In this document: one piece after another, positions 17,274-26,048 of the stretch | How positions within the stretch are numbered: the first letter of the stretch is position 1 | How the letters are laid out: every line of letters begins with the position of its first letter | Assembly (NCBI RefSeq): GCF_032461945.1 | Contig: NZ_JAWCUD010000003.1 | Location: 310,001-374,000, forward strand | Source of the DNA: Paenibacillus_E violae | GTDB taxonomy: Bacteria > Bacillota > Bacilli > Paenibacillales > NBRC-103111 | DNA: 64,000 nt | Direction of reading: 5' to 3' | The notes under the pieces: generated by a model | Database searches by the model: none | Seen by the model: only the letters and a program-made list of their open reading frames with translations | What the model was told of the DNA's origin: nothing | Made by a program: the position numbers and the translations under genes

Positions 17274-18659
17274 CTATCTCGTGTATTCAAGGTTTCTCCT
17301 GTATTGCGCCGCAGGATGGCTAGCCGGGAGCAGCCGTTTCCCCGCTCCAAACAATTTCTCCCTCAGCGTCCCCGCTTCGTAGTCCAGTTGGTATACGCCA
17401 CGACGCTGTAGTTCTGGTACGACCTGATCAACAAACTCACGCAGGCTCCCTGGAGTAATCAAATGCGCAAGATTAAACCCGTCCAGGCCGTTCTCCTCCA
17501 CTTGCTCCTGCATATCGTCGGCGATTTGCTCTGGTGTACCCACGAGTAAGCGGCCCTGTCCCTTGTCTAAAGTACCTATACGTTCCATTATCTCCTTAAC
17601 GGTGAGGCGGTTCTGGACATGTTTGGTATACTGAGCCGCACGGCTCTGACCATGATCGGTTGCCCGATACTCTAGATAGGAATCTGGATCGTAGGCTGAT
17701 AAATCATAGCCGCTAGAGCCGCCGAATTGCGCAAGTGCCGCTTCTTGGCTCCATAAAGCGGCGTATTCTCGCAGCTTTGCTTCCGCCTCTTCCCGCGTCG
17801 TTCCAACGATGACGTTCAAGCCCGTAAACATTTTGATACTTTGCGGATCCCTGCCTAATTGCTCTGCTTTGTTCCGTATGTCTTGAATGTTTGCTTTAAG
17901 CGATTCCTTCGAGTTGCCGCCAACGAAGACGCACTCCGCATGCTTAGCGGCGAATGCCCGTCCTTTCTCAGAACTCCCCGCCTGGTACAGAACAGGCGTA
18001 CGCTGCAAAGAAGGCTCGCTAAGATGCGGTCCAGGCACGCGAAAAAACCGGCCTTCGTGATCAATGCGGTGAACCTTTGCCGGCTCTGCGTATACACCAC
18101 GGGCAGTGTCACGCACCACGGCTTCGTCTTCCCAACTGCCTTCCCAAAGCTTATAGGCAACTTCCAAGAATTCATCCGCAACCTCATACCGGTCGTCGTG
18201 CTTGATCATTTTATCCAGACCATGATTCAAAGCCGCATTGGGCAAATAGGAGGTCACGACATTCCACGCGATTCGCCCGTTAGTCAGATGATCGAGTGTA
18301 GTGAACCGCCTGGCATGCGCATAGGGATGTTCATAAGTGGTCGTCACCGTAACGGCAAAACTCAGATTCTCCGTGACACTCGCCATCGCAGGAACGATGA
18401 GTGCCGGATCGTTTAGGGGCACTTGAACGGCATCTCTAATAGCCGGATCCCCGCTCGCCTTATAAACGTCATAGATACCGACGACATCTGCAAGAAACAG
18501 CGCATCAAATTTGCCGCGTTCAAGCAGCCTGGCCATCTCTGCCCAGTATTCCAAATCCGTATAGCGATGCCTTTCACTATCCGGATGTTTCCATAAACCG
18601 TGTGAATTGTGCATCGCACTGTTCATATCGAATGCGTTCATGATGATTCGCTTGGGCAT
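17274..18659 (-). CDS. NtaA/SnaA/DszA-family FMNH2-dependent monooxygenase, copy 1
   Basis: The 461-aa luciferase-like TIM-barrel enzyme shows family blocks LLERGKFDALFLADVVG, GRIAWNVVTSYLPNAA, HDDRYEVADEFLEV and YQAGSSEKGRAFAAKHAE. Members (DszA, NtaA, SnaA) use FMNH2 and O2 to break C-S or C-N bonds. The start at 18659 is chosen because the paralogue at 20936-22315 begins with the same MPK motif; it has an AAGGAGGG box about 12 nt upstream. It lies between the DszB/DszC-like fusion and the aldo/keto reductase. By eye the first 40 residues share 26 identities with copy 2. Confidence 0.92.
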   Translation of the reverse strand: MPKRIIMNAFDMNSAMHNSHGLWKHPDSERHRYTDLEYWAEMARLLERGKFDALFLADVVGIYDVYKASGDPAIRDAVQVPLNDPALIVPAMASVTENLSFAVTVTTTYEHPYAHARRFTTLDHLTNGRIAWNVVTSYLPNAALNHGLDKMIKHDDRYEVADEFLEVAYKLWEGSWEDEAVVRDTARGVYAEPAKVHRIDHEGRFFRVPGPHLSEPSLQRTPVLYQAGSSEKGRAFAAKHAECVFVGGNSKESLKANIQDIRNKAEQLGRDPQSIKMFTGLNVIVGTTREEAEAKLREYAALWSQEAALAQFGGSSGYDLSAYDPDSYLEYRATDHGQSRAAQYTKHVQNRLTVKEIMERIGTLDKGQGRLLVGTPEQIADDMQEQVEENGLDGFNLAHLITPGSLREFVDQVVPELQRRGVYQLDYEAGTLREKLFGAGKRLLPASHPAAQYRRNLEYTR

Positions 18660-18690
18660 AGTCCCGTGTTTCCCTCCTTCCATTATACCA

Positions 18691-20922
18691 TTACATCTTG
18701 TATTCATGATAAACCCCGTTTAGAAACCACTTGCCGACATGATGCAGCTTCAATCGAGCCGGATCATGCAAAGTATGAATGCGAACATTCCGCCAATGGC
18801 GGTCGTAATTATGTTTGCGATCCATGGACGAAGTACCTGCAACCTCGAAAAGCGCGTTCGTGATCTCGATCGCTGTTTCCGTAACGAGCCATTTGGCCGA
18901 ATCAACCGTCAGTGCAGCCTTGCCGGCGGTTTCCGCATTCAACTCCTTGCGCGCGTGGTCAATCGCATCGGCAGCTCGATCCAGCAAAGCTTCCGCCGCT
19001 TGCAGACGAATGCCTAGCTCACCGAAGCGGCGAATCAGATCGGGCTCTTCGCTCGCTCGCGTTACGCCGCTGCCGAACGCCGGACGCGTGTAATCGCGAA
19101 CGAACGCCGCTGCGTCCTCTAAGGCTGCTCGCCCAATGCCGATATCAATGGCGGCGTGCATGATTTGCCCGAACGCAGAAAAGTATTGGGGACCTTCAAA
19201 TATTTGGAAATGGGGCAGCAAGCAGTTCTCCGGCACTTTCACATTTCTGAGCACAACGCTGCCGCTCGCAGTTGTCCGCTGGCCGATACCCGACCAGTCA
19301 TCGAGCACCGTTACCCCAGGCGCGTGTCTAGGAACGAAAGCAGTCATTCTTTGTTCATCTTCGTTCAGTGCCGTAACCGGAATCCAGTGCGAATAGAGTG
19401 CACCCGTCGTATAATATTTACTTCCGTTTAGTACGAAGCCATCCTCGCCATCCAGTTTACGAACTGTTGTCGTGATCTTTCTTGCACCTTTGCTGCTGCT
19501 GCGTTCCGCTAAACCGTTACCAAACTGGGCACCATTTAATACTTCCCGGAAAAAGAAGTTTTTCTGCTCCTTACTGCCAATTAACTCTATCGTTTTTACG
19601 AAAAAGTGATGATTTTGTGGAATTTGCCCGATGGACCCGTCAGCGTGCGAGATGATCTTAAAGATGTCCACAAGCGTTCGAGTGGATACATCCGGACCTC
19701 CGTATTCTTTCGGTACGACAAGTCCAAGCAAGCCTAATTCTGCCAAACGCCGTATTTCGCGTAAAGGCAGCTTTCGTCCGCGGTCCCGGTCCGAAGCGCC
19801 GGGGCGAATTTCCTCTGCAAACAATCGCGCTGCCGCCAGCGCTTCCTCGTCGCCTTGGAGCAAATGTGCCCTTGGGCGCTCATTGAAAAAAGAAATCGGC
19901 AGATCGCGCTCAGCCAATTGCGAGAGCGATTCCCTTTGTGGGCGCTCAAGTTCCCCGCTATCAACAAGCAATTGTGCGTTTTGAAGGATAGCCCGATCAA
20001 GCGATTCTTCTAGAGGAAAATCACCTTGCAGACTTCCGTCATCTTGCATCTCCTTTTTGAGATTGACAAGTCTGCTCCATTTATCATCCGAAACGTTAAC
20101 TCCGAATTGCTTATGCAGGTCTTCGGAAAAAATGAAAGGGATGGCATTCTCGGATATTCCGAGCTGTTTGGATGCAAGCCGATGCGCTTCCGTACGATGA
20201 TCGATAGCCCAATCGGAAGCTAGGGATATATGGGCGAGCAAACGTTCAACCTCAACGGAATGCTCTAGAATCAGATTCGCCCCCGCCGAGGCAGTCAGTA
20301 TTGTCAGTACGGGAGTATGAATGCTGAAGCCTTCCAGTTCACGAATGCCCAGAAGCCGTCGGGACTCTTCGGAGAGTGCCCAGTCGGCATACACGGCATC
20401 GACTTCCTTGCTCAGCAGAGCGCGGAGCTCCCTCCCAGGATGGACTCCGTCCGCAGCCTGTTCGCTTTGAAGTTCAATCCATTTCGGCCGTGCTGCCGCA
20501 ATTCCCACTTTTTGCAGTGCAGCATCCACGAGCTTTGCCGCATTACGTTTTCGAAGACTGTCATCCGGGTTGATTTTCGCAGCGATCCCAAGCTTCGCAC
20601 CCTTTAAATCGGCGGCCGTTCTTAACGGTGAATCCGAATGCACGAGAATGACACTTCGCCGATCCTGCTGCTGAAGTCCGATAATCTGGAGCTCCTCTTT
20701 CATGGCTAACCGCTGAAGAACAACCGATGCCACTTCCATTCGGAGCTCCAATTCATCGGCTGTCCCTGCCTTAATTCGTAGTCTGCCGGATCCAGCATCC
20801 CGCAAGACCGGAATGCCTCTTCGCCGCAAATCGAATGGCAGTTCTCCCAACTCATAGGCGAGATCAATGGCATTCGGAATGTCAGTCGCTGGCTGCGGTA
20901 GAGCATCTATTTTTATTGACAT
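18691..20922 (-). CDS. Fusion protein: DszB/SsuA-like domain + SfnB/DszC-like acyl-CoA dehydrogenase-fold domain
   Basis: The 743-aa product has two domains. Residues about 1-335 resemble the NMT1/SsuA-like binding fold, with blocks that line up with DszB sulfinate desulfinase (VHSDSPLRTAADLKGAKLG; EVDAVYADWALSEE; SDWAIDHRTEAHRLASKQLG). There is no signal peptide. Residues about 355-743 are an SfnB/DszC-type flavoenzyme (GLVVPKEYGGPDVS, FVLNGSKYYTTGALYSHW, YDRHWRNVRIHTLHDP, HHVGKWFLNGVY). DszC-type enzymes use FMNH2 and O2. The DszB-like part contains no cysteine at all, so the Cys27 nucleophile known in DszB is absent. A GGATAAGT-type site preceded by AGGAGG supports the ATG. The gene is sandwiched by two DszA-type paralogues. 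Confidence 0.88.
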   Translation of the reverse strand: MSIKIDALPQPATDIPNAIDLAYELGELPFDLRRRGIPVLRDAGSGRLRIKAGTADELELRMEVASVVLQRLAMKEELQIIGLQQQDRRSVILVHSDSPLRTAADLKGAKLGIAAKINPDDSLRKRNAAKLVDAALQKVGIAAARPKWIELQSEQAADGVHPGRELRALLSKEVDAVYADWALSEESRRLLGIRELEGFSIHTPVLTILTASAGANLILEHSVEVERLLAHISLASDWAIDHRTEAHRLASKQLGISENAIPFIFSEDLHKQFGVNVSDDKWSRLVNLKKEMQDDGSLQGDFPLEESLDRAILQNAQLLVDSGELERPQRESLSQLAERDLPISFFNERPRAHLLQGDEEALAAARLFAEEIRPGASDRDRGRKLPLREIRRLAELGLLGLVVPKEYGGPDVSTRTLVDIFKIISHADGSIGQIPQNHHFFVKTIELIGSKEQKNFFFREVLNGAQFGNGLAERSSSKGARKITTTVRKLDGEDGFVLNGSKYYTTGALYSHWIPVTALNEDEQRMTAFVPRHAPGVTVLDDWSGIGQRTTASGSVVLRNVKVPENCLLPHFQIFEGPQYFSAFGQIMHAAIDIGIGRAALEDAAAFVRDYTRPAFGSGVTRASEEPDLIRRFGELGIRLQAAEALLDRAADAIDHARKELNAETAGKAALTVDSAKWLVTETAIEITNALFEVAGTSSMDRKHNYDRHWRNVRIHTLHDPARLKLHHVGKWFLNGVYHEYKM

Positions 20923-20935
20923 ACTTATCCTCCTA

Positions 20936-22315
20936 TCAGGTCAAAGTAGGCTGCTTACGGTAAGCGGCGCCGGGATGATCTTCCGGCAATCTGTTTACGC
21001 CAAAACCAAACAAACGTTCCCTTAATGTCGATTCCTCATACTCTTCCCGAAACAAACCTCTACGCTGCAGTTCAGGAATGACGAGCTCCACAAAATCGCG
21101 TAATGTATCCGGGGAGATAATCTGCGTGACATTAAACCCGTCGATCCCCGTCTCCTCTACCCAAAATTGCATTTTGTCGGCTACCTCTTCCGGCGTCCCG
21201 ACGACGAACAGTCCCCGTCCCCCAAGCGTCCCTAAGGTTTCCATGACTTCCCGGACGGTCTTCGGACGCGGGCTGTCCTTCGTAAATTGTGCTGCTGCAG
21301 TCTGCCCATGGTCCGTTTCTGTGTAGGCTAACACGTCTCCCGGTTCGTATGCGGACAAATCATAGCCGCTTCCTCCCCCATAATGAGCCAATACACCTTC
21401 TAAACTGTACAGTTTTTGAAAGCTCTCAAACTTGCTCCACGCTTCCTCTTGCGTTCGCCCTACAATGGCCAACAAACCGGTCATCAGTTTGATATGACTC
21501 GGATCACGGCCGAAGGCGATGGCCTGTGCACGAATATCCGCTGCATATCGTTTCAGCGTTTGAACGTTCCCACCGCCAAGAAAGACGGCTTCCGCATGCT
21601 TCGCTGCAAATGCGCGACCACGTGCTGAACTGCCGGCCTGATAAATAACCGGCGTCCGTTGTATGGACGGTTCGCTTAAGTGCGGTCCGGGAACTTTGAA
21701 ATATTTCCCCTCATGATGAATATGATGCACTTTATTCGGGTCCGTGTACACGCCATTTTCGACATCGCGAATTACGGCATCGTCTTCCCAGCTGCTTTCC
21801 CAGAGTTTATAGGAAACGTCTAAATATTCTTCGGCAATTTCATAGCGGTCGTCATGCTTGATCATTTGATCCATCCCGAAGTTACGCGCAGCGCTCGGCA
21901 AGTACGAGGTCACTACGTTCCAAGCGATTCTGCCCTTCGTTAAATGATCGAGTGTCGACATCCGCCTCGCATGGCTGAAAGGCTTCTCGTATGTCGTGGA
22001 GAAGGTGACGGCGAAGGCCAGATGTTTGGTAACGAGCGCCATCGGCGGCACAACAAGAAAGGGATCGTTGCAAGGAATTTGTACGGCTTCACGAATTGCC
22101 GTCTCCGGTCCTTGCTTGTAAACATCATATACCCCGACTACGTCAGCTAAAAATAAGGCGTCAAACTTCCCACGTTCCAGCAATTGCGCCAACTCCGTCC
22201 AATAACGGATATCTGTGTAGCGATGCCGGTTGCTGTCGGGATGCCGCCATAAGCCGTGTGCGATATGGCCGACGCAGTTCATTTCAAAGGCATTAAGGTG
22301 GATTTTTTTGGGCAT
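20936..22315 (-). CDS. NtaA/SnaA/DszA-family FMNH2-dependent monooxygenase, copy 2
   Basis: The 459-aa paralogue of the 17274-18659 gene has the same blocks (LLERGKFDALFLADVVG, GRIAWNVVTSYLPSAA, HDDRYEIAEEYLDV, YQAGSSARGRAFAAKHAE). A GGGGGG-rich ribosome site precedes the ATG. It is 13 bp upstream of the DszB/DszC-like fusion gene, so the three genes are almost certainly co-translated from one message. Different substrates for the two copies are likely but cannot be read from sequence. Confidence 0.92.
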   Translation of the reverse strand: MPKKIHLNAFEMNCVGHIAHGLWRHPDSNRHRYTDIRYWTELAQLLERGKFDALFLADVVGVYDVYKQGPETAIREAVQIPCNDPFLVVPPMALVTKHLAFAVTFSTTYEKPFSHARRMSTLDHLTKGRIAWNVVTSYLPSAARNFGMDQMIKHDDRYEIAEEYLDVSYKLWESSWEDDAVIRDVENGVYTDPNKVHHIHHEGKYFKVPGPHLSEPSIQRTPVIYQAGSSARGRAFAAKHAEAVFLGGGNVQTLKRYAADIRAQAIAFGRDPSHIKLMTGLLAIVGRTQEEAWSKFESFQKLYSLEGVLAHYGGGSGYDLSAYEPGDVLAYTETDHGQTAAAQFTKDSPRPKTVREVMETLGTLGGRGLFVVGTPEEVADKMQFWVEETGIDGFNVTQIISPDTLRDFVELVIPELQRRGLFREEYEESTLRERLFGFGVNRLPEDHPGAAYRKQPTLT

Positions 22316-22333
22316 GTTGATTTCCCCCCTTCT

Positions 22334-22999
22334 TTACAACCGTTTATCCAGTTTGCGTACAATATAGTTGCCAGTGAATTGAAAAACCTGCACGAACAAC
22401 ACCATAATGACGATTGTAACGAACATCACATCCGTTTGATAACGGTAGTAACCATACCGGATGGCAAAGTCACCGATGCCGCCGCCGCCGACTAGTCCCG
22501 CAACCGTAGAATAGGAGAGGAAACTGACGGTAACAATCGTAATCGCATTTGCAATACCGGAACGGGCTTCCGTATATAACACTTTCCAAACGATCTGGAA
22601 TTTGCTTGCCCCCATCGACTCAGCTGCTTCTACCACACCGCGATTGACTTCCAGCAAAATTTGCTCGATAAATCTTGCAAAATAAGGTACCGCATTGATG
22701 ATCATCGGCACGGTAGCTGCTGTTGTACCAAGCGCTGTACCGACGACAAGCCGGGTGAATGGAATAATCGCAATCATCAGGATTAAAAAAGGAAACGAAC
22801 GAATCAGGTTGACGAATCCATTCAAAATGAGATAAAACTTAGGCCATTTGAGAAAAGAATCGGGCCGAGTCAGGAATAAGATCGTCCCTAACGGTGTACC
22901 GATGGCAACGGCAATTGGAATCGTCAAAATAAGCATGTAGAGTGTTTCCAGAAGCGCCTCAATAAGTTCAGGCCAAGCAGTTGCTATGTTATCAAACAT
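22334..22999 (-). CDS. MetI-like ABC transporter permease
   Basis: From the ATG at 22999 the product is 221 aa, the usual MetI length, with five hydrophobic helices and the coupling loop RGVVEAAESMGASKFQIVWKV. The start was chosen because GGAGG lies 6 nt upstream; it overlaps the end of the ATPase gene by 8 bp. MetI is the membrane channel of the methionine uptake porter class. Here its neighbours are organosulfur monooxygenases, so the ligand may be another sulfur compound. Confidence 0.92.
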   Translation of the reverse strand: MFDNIATAWPELIEALLETLYMLILTIPIAVAIGTPLGTILFLTRPDSFLKWPKFYLILNGFVNLIRSFPFLILMIAIIPFTRLVVGTALGTTAATVPMIINAVPYFARFIEQILLEVNRGVVEAAESMGASKFQIVWKVLYTEARSGIANAITIVTVSFLSYSTVAGLVGGGGIGDFAIRYGYYRYQTDVMFVTIVIMVLFVQVFQFTGNYIVRKLDKRL

Positions 23000-23762
23000 A
23001 GTTGGCCTCCAGTTCTCTCTCCAACGAGATCTCGTTGTTGAACAAATACTGTGCGATGTTGGATTGAGGTACAATATTTTTTTCACTTAAATCAAATATC
23101 TCCACAATTTTCCCATGCTCCATGACCGCCACTTTATTGCAGATTGCTTTCACGACGTTCATCTCATGAGTAACAATGACAATTGTGATGCCCAGATTGC
23201 GGTTAATTTCCTTCAATGCAGCCAAAATACTGCCTGTCGTCTGCGGGTCAACCGAAGAAGTCGGCTCATCACACAGTAGAATTTTGGGGTTGTTGGCTAG
23301 CGCCCGGGCAATTGCGACCCTCTGCTTCTGTCCACCGCTCAGCTTAGCTGGGTACGCCTTTGCCTTGTCGGATAAACCGACCATTTCGAGGCAACTCTCA
23401 ATGCGTTTATGCCGTTCGGCTTTGGGTACCTTGGCAATTTCAAGCGGGAAGCTCACATTGTCATACACATTTAAATTGTTAAGCAAGTTGAAATGCTGAA
23501 AGATCATTCCGATCGAAAGTCTTTTCTTCCGCAGCTCGCGCAGATGAAGCTTCGTCAATTCCTCGCCGTCAACAATGACCTTGCCTTCGTCAGGCCGCTC
23601 CAACAGATTGATCGTACGCAGCAGAGTGGACTTTCCCGCTCCACTAAACCCGATCAATCCATAAATATCGCCTTCTTCAATTTGCAGCGAAGCGGAGGAT
23701 ACCGCATGCAGCGGTCCCCCGGCAGTGGTGAACGTTTTGCTTATATTTTGCAGGGTGATCAT
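22992..23762 (-). CDS. MetN-like ABC transporter ATPase lacking the NIL domain
   Basis: The 256-aa ATPase has Walker A (GFSGAGKST), signature (LSGGQKQRVAIARAL), Walker B (ILLCDEPTSSVD) and the His switch (VIVTHEM). It follows the MetN pattern (MITLQNISKTF, FGLIG-like GLIGFSGAGKSTLLRTINLLERP in parts). Characterised MetN proteins are about 340 aa with a C-terminal NIL/ACT domain that binds methionine and inhibits transport; this protein ends right after the nucleotide-binding domain. Feedback inhibition by methionine is therefore unlikely. Confidence 0.92.
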   Translation of the reverse strand: MITLQNISKTFTTAGGPLHAVSSASLQIEEGDIYGLIGFSGAGKSTLLRTINLLERPDEGKVIVDGEELTKLHLRELRKKRLSIGMIFQHFNLLNNLNVYDNVSFPLEIAKVPKAERHKRIESCLEMVGLSDKAKAYPAKLSGGQKQRVAIARALANNPKILLCDEPTSSVDPQTTGSILAALKEINRNLGITIVIVTHEMNVVKAICNKVAVMEHGKIVEIFDLSEKNIVPQSNIAQYLFNNEISLERELEANYV

Positions 23763-23780
23763 GGAAAACCCTCCCCTTCG

Positions 23781-24674
23781 TCATTTATTCAAACCTTCCA
23801 ATGTTTCAATGGCATCTCCGTATTTTTCCTTATAGAAATCTTTTATTGCCTGGCTCTCATAAGCTTTTTGCAGCGCTTTGACTTTGGGAGTGCCTAACAG
23901 CTTGTTATTCACTGCCACGATTCCTTTATACGGCAAGTCTTTTCCTGTCTCCAACGCCAAAGCGTCCTGTTTTGGTTTATAACCAATCTGAACCGCAGTT
24001 CCGGCAAACAAGAAACCTACGTCAACGTCGTCAAGCGTCCGCTGCAGCATCAATTGGTCGACTTCTTTAAATTTGTACTTATGCGGATTATCCGTAATGT
24101 CTTTCAGCGTCGCATGGATGACATCCACGCCATCCTTCAATTTCAGCAGTCCCAGATCACGAAGCATGAATAGCGCGCGTCCATTGTTTGCGGGATCGAC
24201 AGGAATACCGATGATTGCGCCGTCGGGAACGTCTTTGAAAGACTTATATTTTTTAGAGTACAAGCCTGAAGGGGTGAACGTTGTGTAAAAAGCTCTCGAG
24301 ATATTCTTGAGACCCTGATCCTTCACGAATTGATCAAAATACGCCTCGTGCTGAAACGAATTCGTATCCGCCTGGCCGTCGTTGACGATTTTATTGGGTT
24401 GGATAATGTCGTTTACAATGACATAGTCAAGCGTATAACCGTCCTTGGCTAATTCCGCTTTTAATATTTTGACAATCTCTCCGTTGAACCCCGCATCACT
24501 CATCACATGATGAATCACCTTATCTTCGGGATTAGCGGTCGCTGCAGCTTTCGAGCTGGCAGCTGGCTGAGCAGCAGCGTTCGTGCTTGCCTTATCCGTT
24601 TTCGAGCAAGCTGCAAGAAGGAACGTGAGGGCGAGGATAACGAACATGGTGGTGAGTATGGCTGGTTTTTTCAT
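23781..24674 (-). CDS. MetQ/NlpA-family solute-binding lipoprotein
   Basis: This 297-aa protein has a lipoprotein signal (FLLAACSKTDK), a low-complexity Ala/Ser linker and a MetQ fold, with the family blocks NDIIQPNKIVNDGQADTNSFQH (in parts) and PVDPANNGRALFMLRDLGLL. MetQ proteins bind methionine or related compounds at the cell surface and feed the MetNI porter. The ATG is preceded by AAAGGAG. It sits between the DszC-like gene and the MetN-like gene. Confidence 0.93.
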   Translation of the reverse strand: MKKPAILTTMFVILALTFLLAACSKTDKASTNAAAQPAASSKAAATANPEDKVIHHVMSDAGFNGEIVKILKAELAKDGYTLDYVIVNDIIQPNKIVNDGQADTNSFQHEAYFDQFVKDQGLKNISRAFYTTFTPSGLYSKKYKSFKDVPDGAIIGIPVDPANNGRALFMLRDLGLLKLKDGVDVIHATLKDITDNPHKYKFKEVDQLMLQRTLDDVDVGFLFAGTAVQIGYKPKQDALALETGKDLPYKGIVAVNNKLLGTPKVKALQKAYESQAIKDFYKEKYGDAIETLEGLNK

Positions 24675-24721
24675 CTTTTTTTACCACTCCTTTGATCTGA
24701 TATTTTATATAAAAAAAGAGA

Positions 24722-26005
24722 CTAGGACGGCGGCTTCAGCCGAACGTCGTTGTCCCCAGTTGTCTGGTCGGTATTAGATGCTTCACCTATTCCTGTTTGC
24801 CAAGCGAATGGTGGCCGCATGCCGTTAACAACGTAATCACCTATAATACGTTCTTTATAGATTAAGGGGTTATGTGAAGCGATCGTCCGAGCGTTCCGCC
24901 AATAGCGATCAAGCGCCTTCGATCTGGCTGTCGCAGAAGCACCCAGTGCATCGAAAATTGCGGCAGTGGCCTCGAGTGTCAGTCTCGCGACAATCGTCTG
25001 CGCTTGAGCTACTTCCACCTCTGCTTCGAGATTCGCCCTATCCGCGTATCCGGCGTCTTCCGACGACTGGGCTTCGTACGCGCGCTGTACAGCTTCGGCC
25101 GCTTTCAGCACGATTGTTCCTGCAGCATAAGCCTGACTGTGCGTACGTCCCACAACTTGTAGCACTTGAGGATCTTCGCCTGCCCGGGCGGCTGATGCAT
25201 GCGAGTACGTTCTCCGCCGTTCAGCAACCGCACTTGCAACGTCCCTCGCAGCCGCTCTGGATATGCCTGAGAGCGTTGCAAGATGAACCATTTGGGCAAA
25301 CGCGGTGCCATACTTGGTGTAGGTTTCTCGGTCGAATACATCCTCTCTCTCGACCGGTGTATTGACGAACTTCGTCGTGCCGCTGCCTGTCAGCGTTTGC
25401 CCGAAGCCTGCCCAATCATCGACAATATCAACGCCATCCGCCGCAGCTGGAACCATAGCTGAGACGATGTCGTCTTCTCCAGCCGTAGCACTAACTACGA
25501 TCCAGTCTGCATAAATCGTGCCCGTGGAGTAATATTTAACCCCATTTAAGCGAAGTCTATCCTCCGTCTCGGACAACGTGGTTGCATAGCTTCCCACCTT
25601 GTTTTCTCCGATCTCCGTCAAAGCATTCCCGACGATCGCACCGTCTGCAATCCGCTTTAACCATCGTTGCTTGCGTTCTCCATCCGGCAAGTTTAATATT
25701 CTCTCGACAAAGCCGAAGTGGATCCGCAGCGCTTGCGTGACGTTGGAATCCGCTTCTGACAACTCAATCAGCAGTCCAAATAATTCGGGAAGCGTAACAC
25801 CGAACCCACCATCCTCCTGCGAAATGCGAACGGTCCCGAAGCCGCACTCCTTTAGCCATTCCATCTCTTCATGAAGAAGTTTACGGCTCATTTCCCGATT
25901 AACAGCCCCTTCGCGAATTCGTTGAAAGGTTGGTCGGAAACGCTCTGCCAGTCTCTCGTAGTTGTCCGACGGGCTGCTGCCCCAAACACCTTCGGTTATT
26001 CCCAT
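24722..26005 (-). CDS. DszC/SfnB-like acyl-CoA dehydrogenase-fold monooxygenase, stand-alone copy
   Basis: The 427-aa protein has the full flavoenzyme fold: N-terminal helices (LLHEEMEWLKECGFGTVRI), the mid beta domain (LRLNGVKYYSTGTIYADWIVV) and the C-terminal helices ending in the SfnB/DszC signature LDRYWRNARTIASHNPL. Enzymes of this group oxidise sulfides, sulfones or related compounds using FMNH2. The start at 26005 has an AAGGAGGAG box 5 nt upstream; a start 13 codons earlier lacks one. It differs from the fusion protein in having no DszB-like domain. Confidence 0.9.
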   Translation of the reverse strand: MGITEGVWGSSPSDNYERLAERFRPTFQRIREGAVNREMSRKLLHEEMEWLKECGFGTVRISQEDGGFGVTLPELFGLLIELSEADSNVTQALRIHFGFVERILNLPDGERKQRWLKRIADGAIVGNALTEIGENKVGSYATTLSETEDRLRLNGVKYYSTGTIYADWIVVSATAGEDDIVSAMVPAAADGVDIVDDWAGFGQTLTGSGTTKFVNTPVEREDVFDRETYTKYGTAFAQMVHLATLSGISRAAARDVASAVAERRRTYSHASAARAGEDPQVLQVVGRTHSQAYAAGTIVLKAAEAVQRAYEAQSSEDAGYADRANLEAEVEVAQAQTIVARLTLEATAAIFDALGASATARSKALDRYWRNARTIASHNPLIYKERIIGDYVVNGMRPPFAWQTGIGEASNTDQTTGDNDVRLKPPS

Positions 26006-26048
26006 TTTACTCCTCCTTGTTCCCAATCTATTCGGTAGCCTCAAGCTT

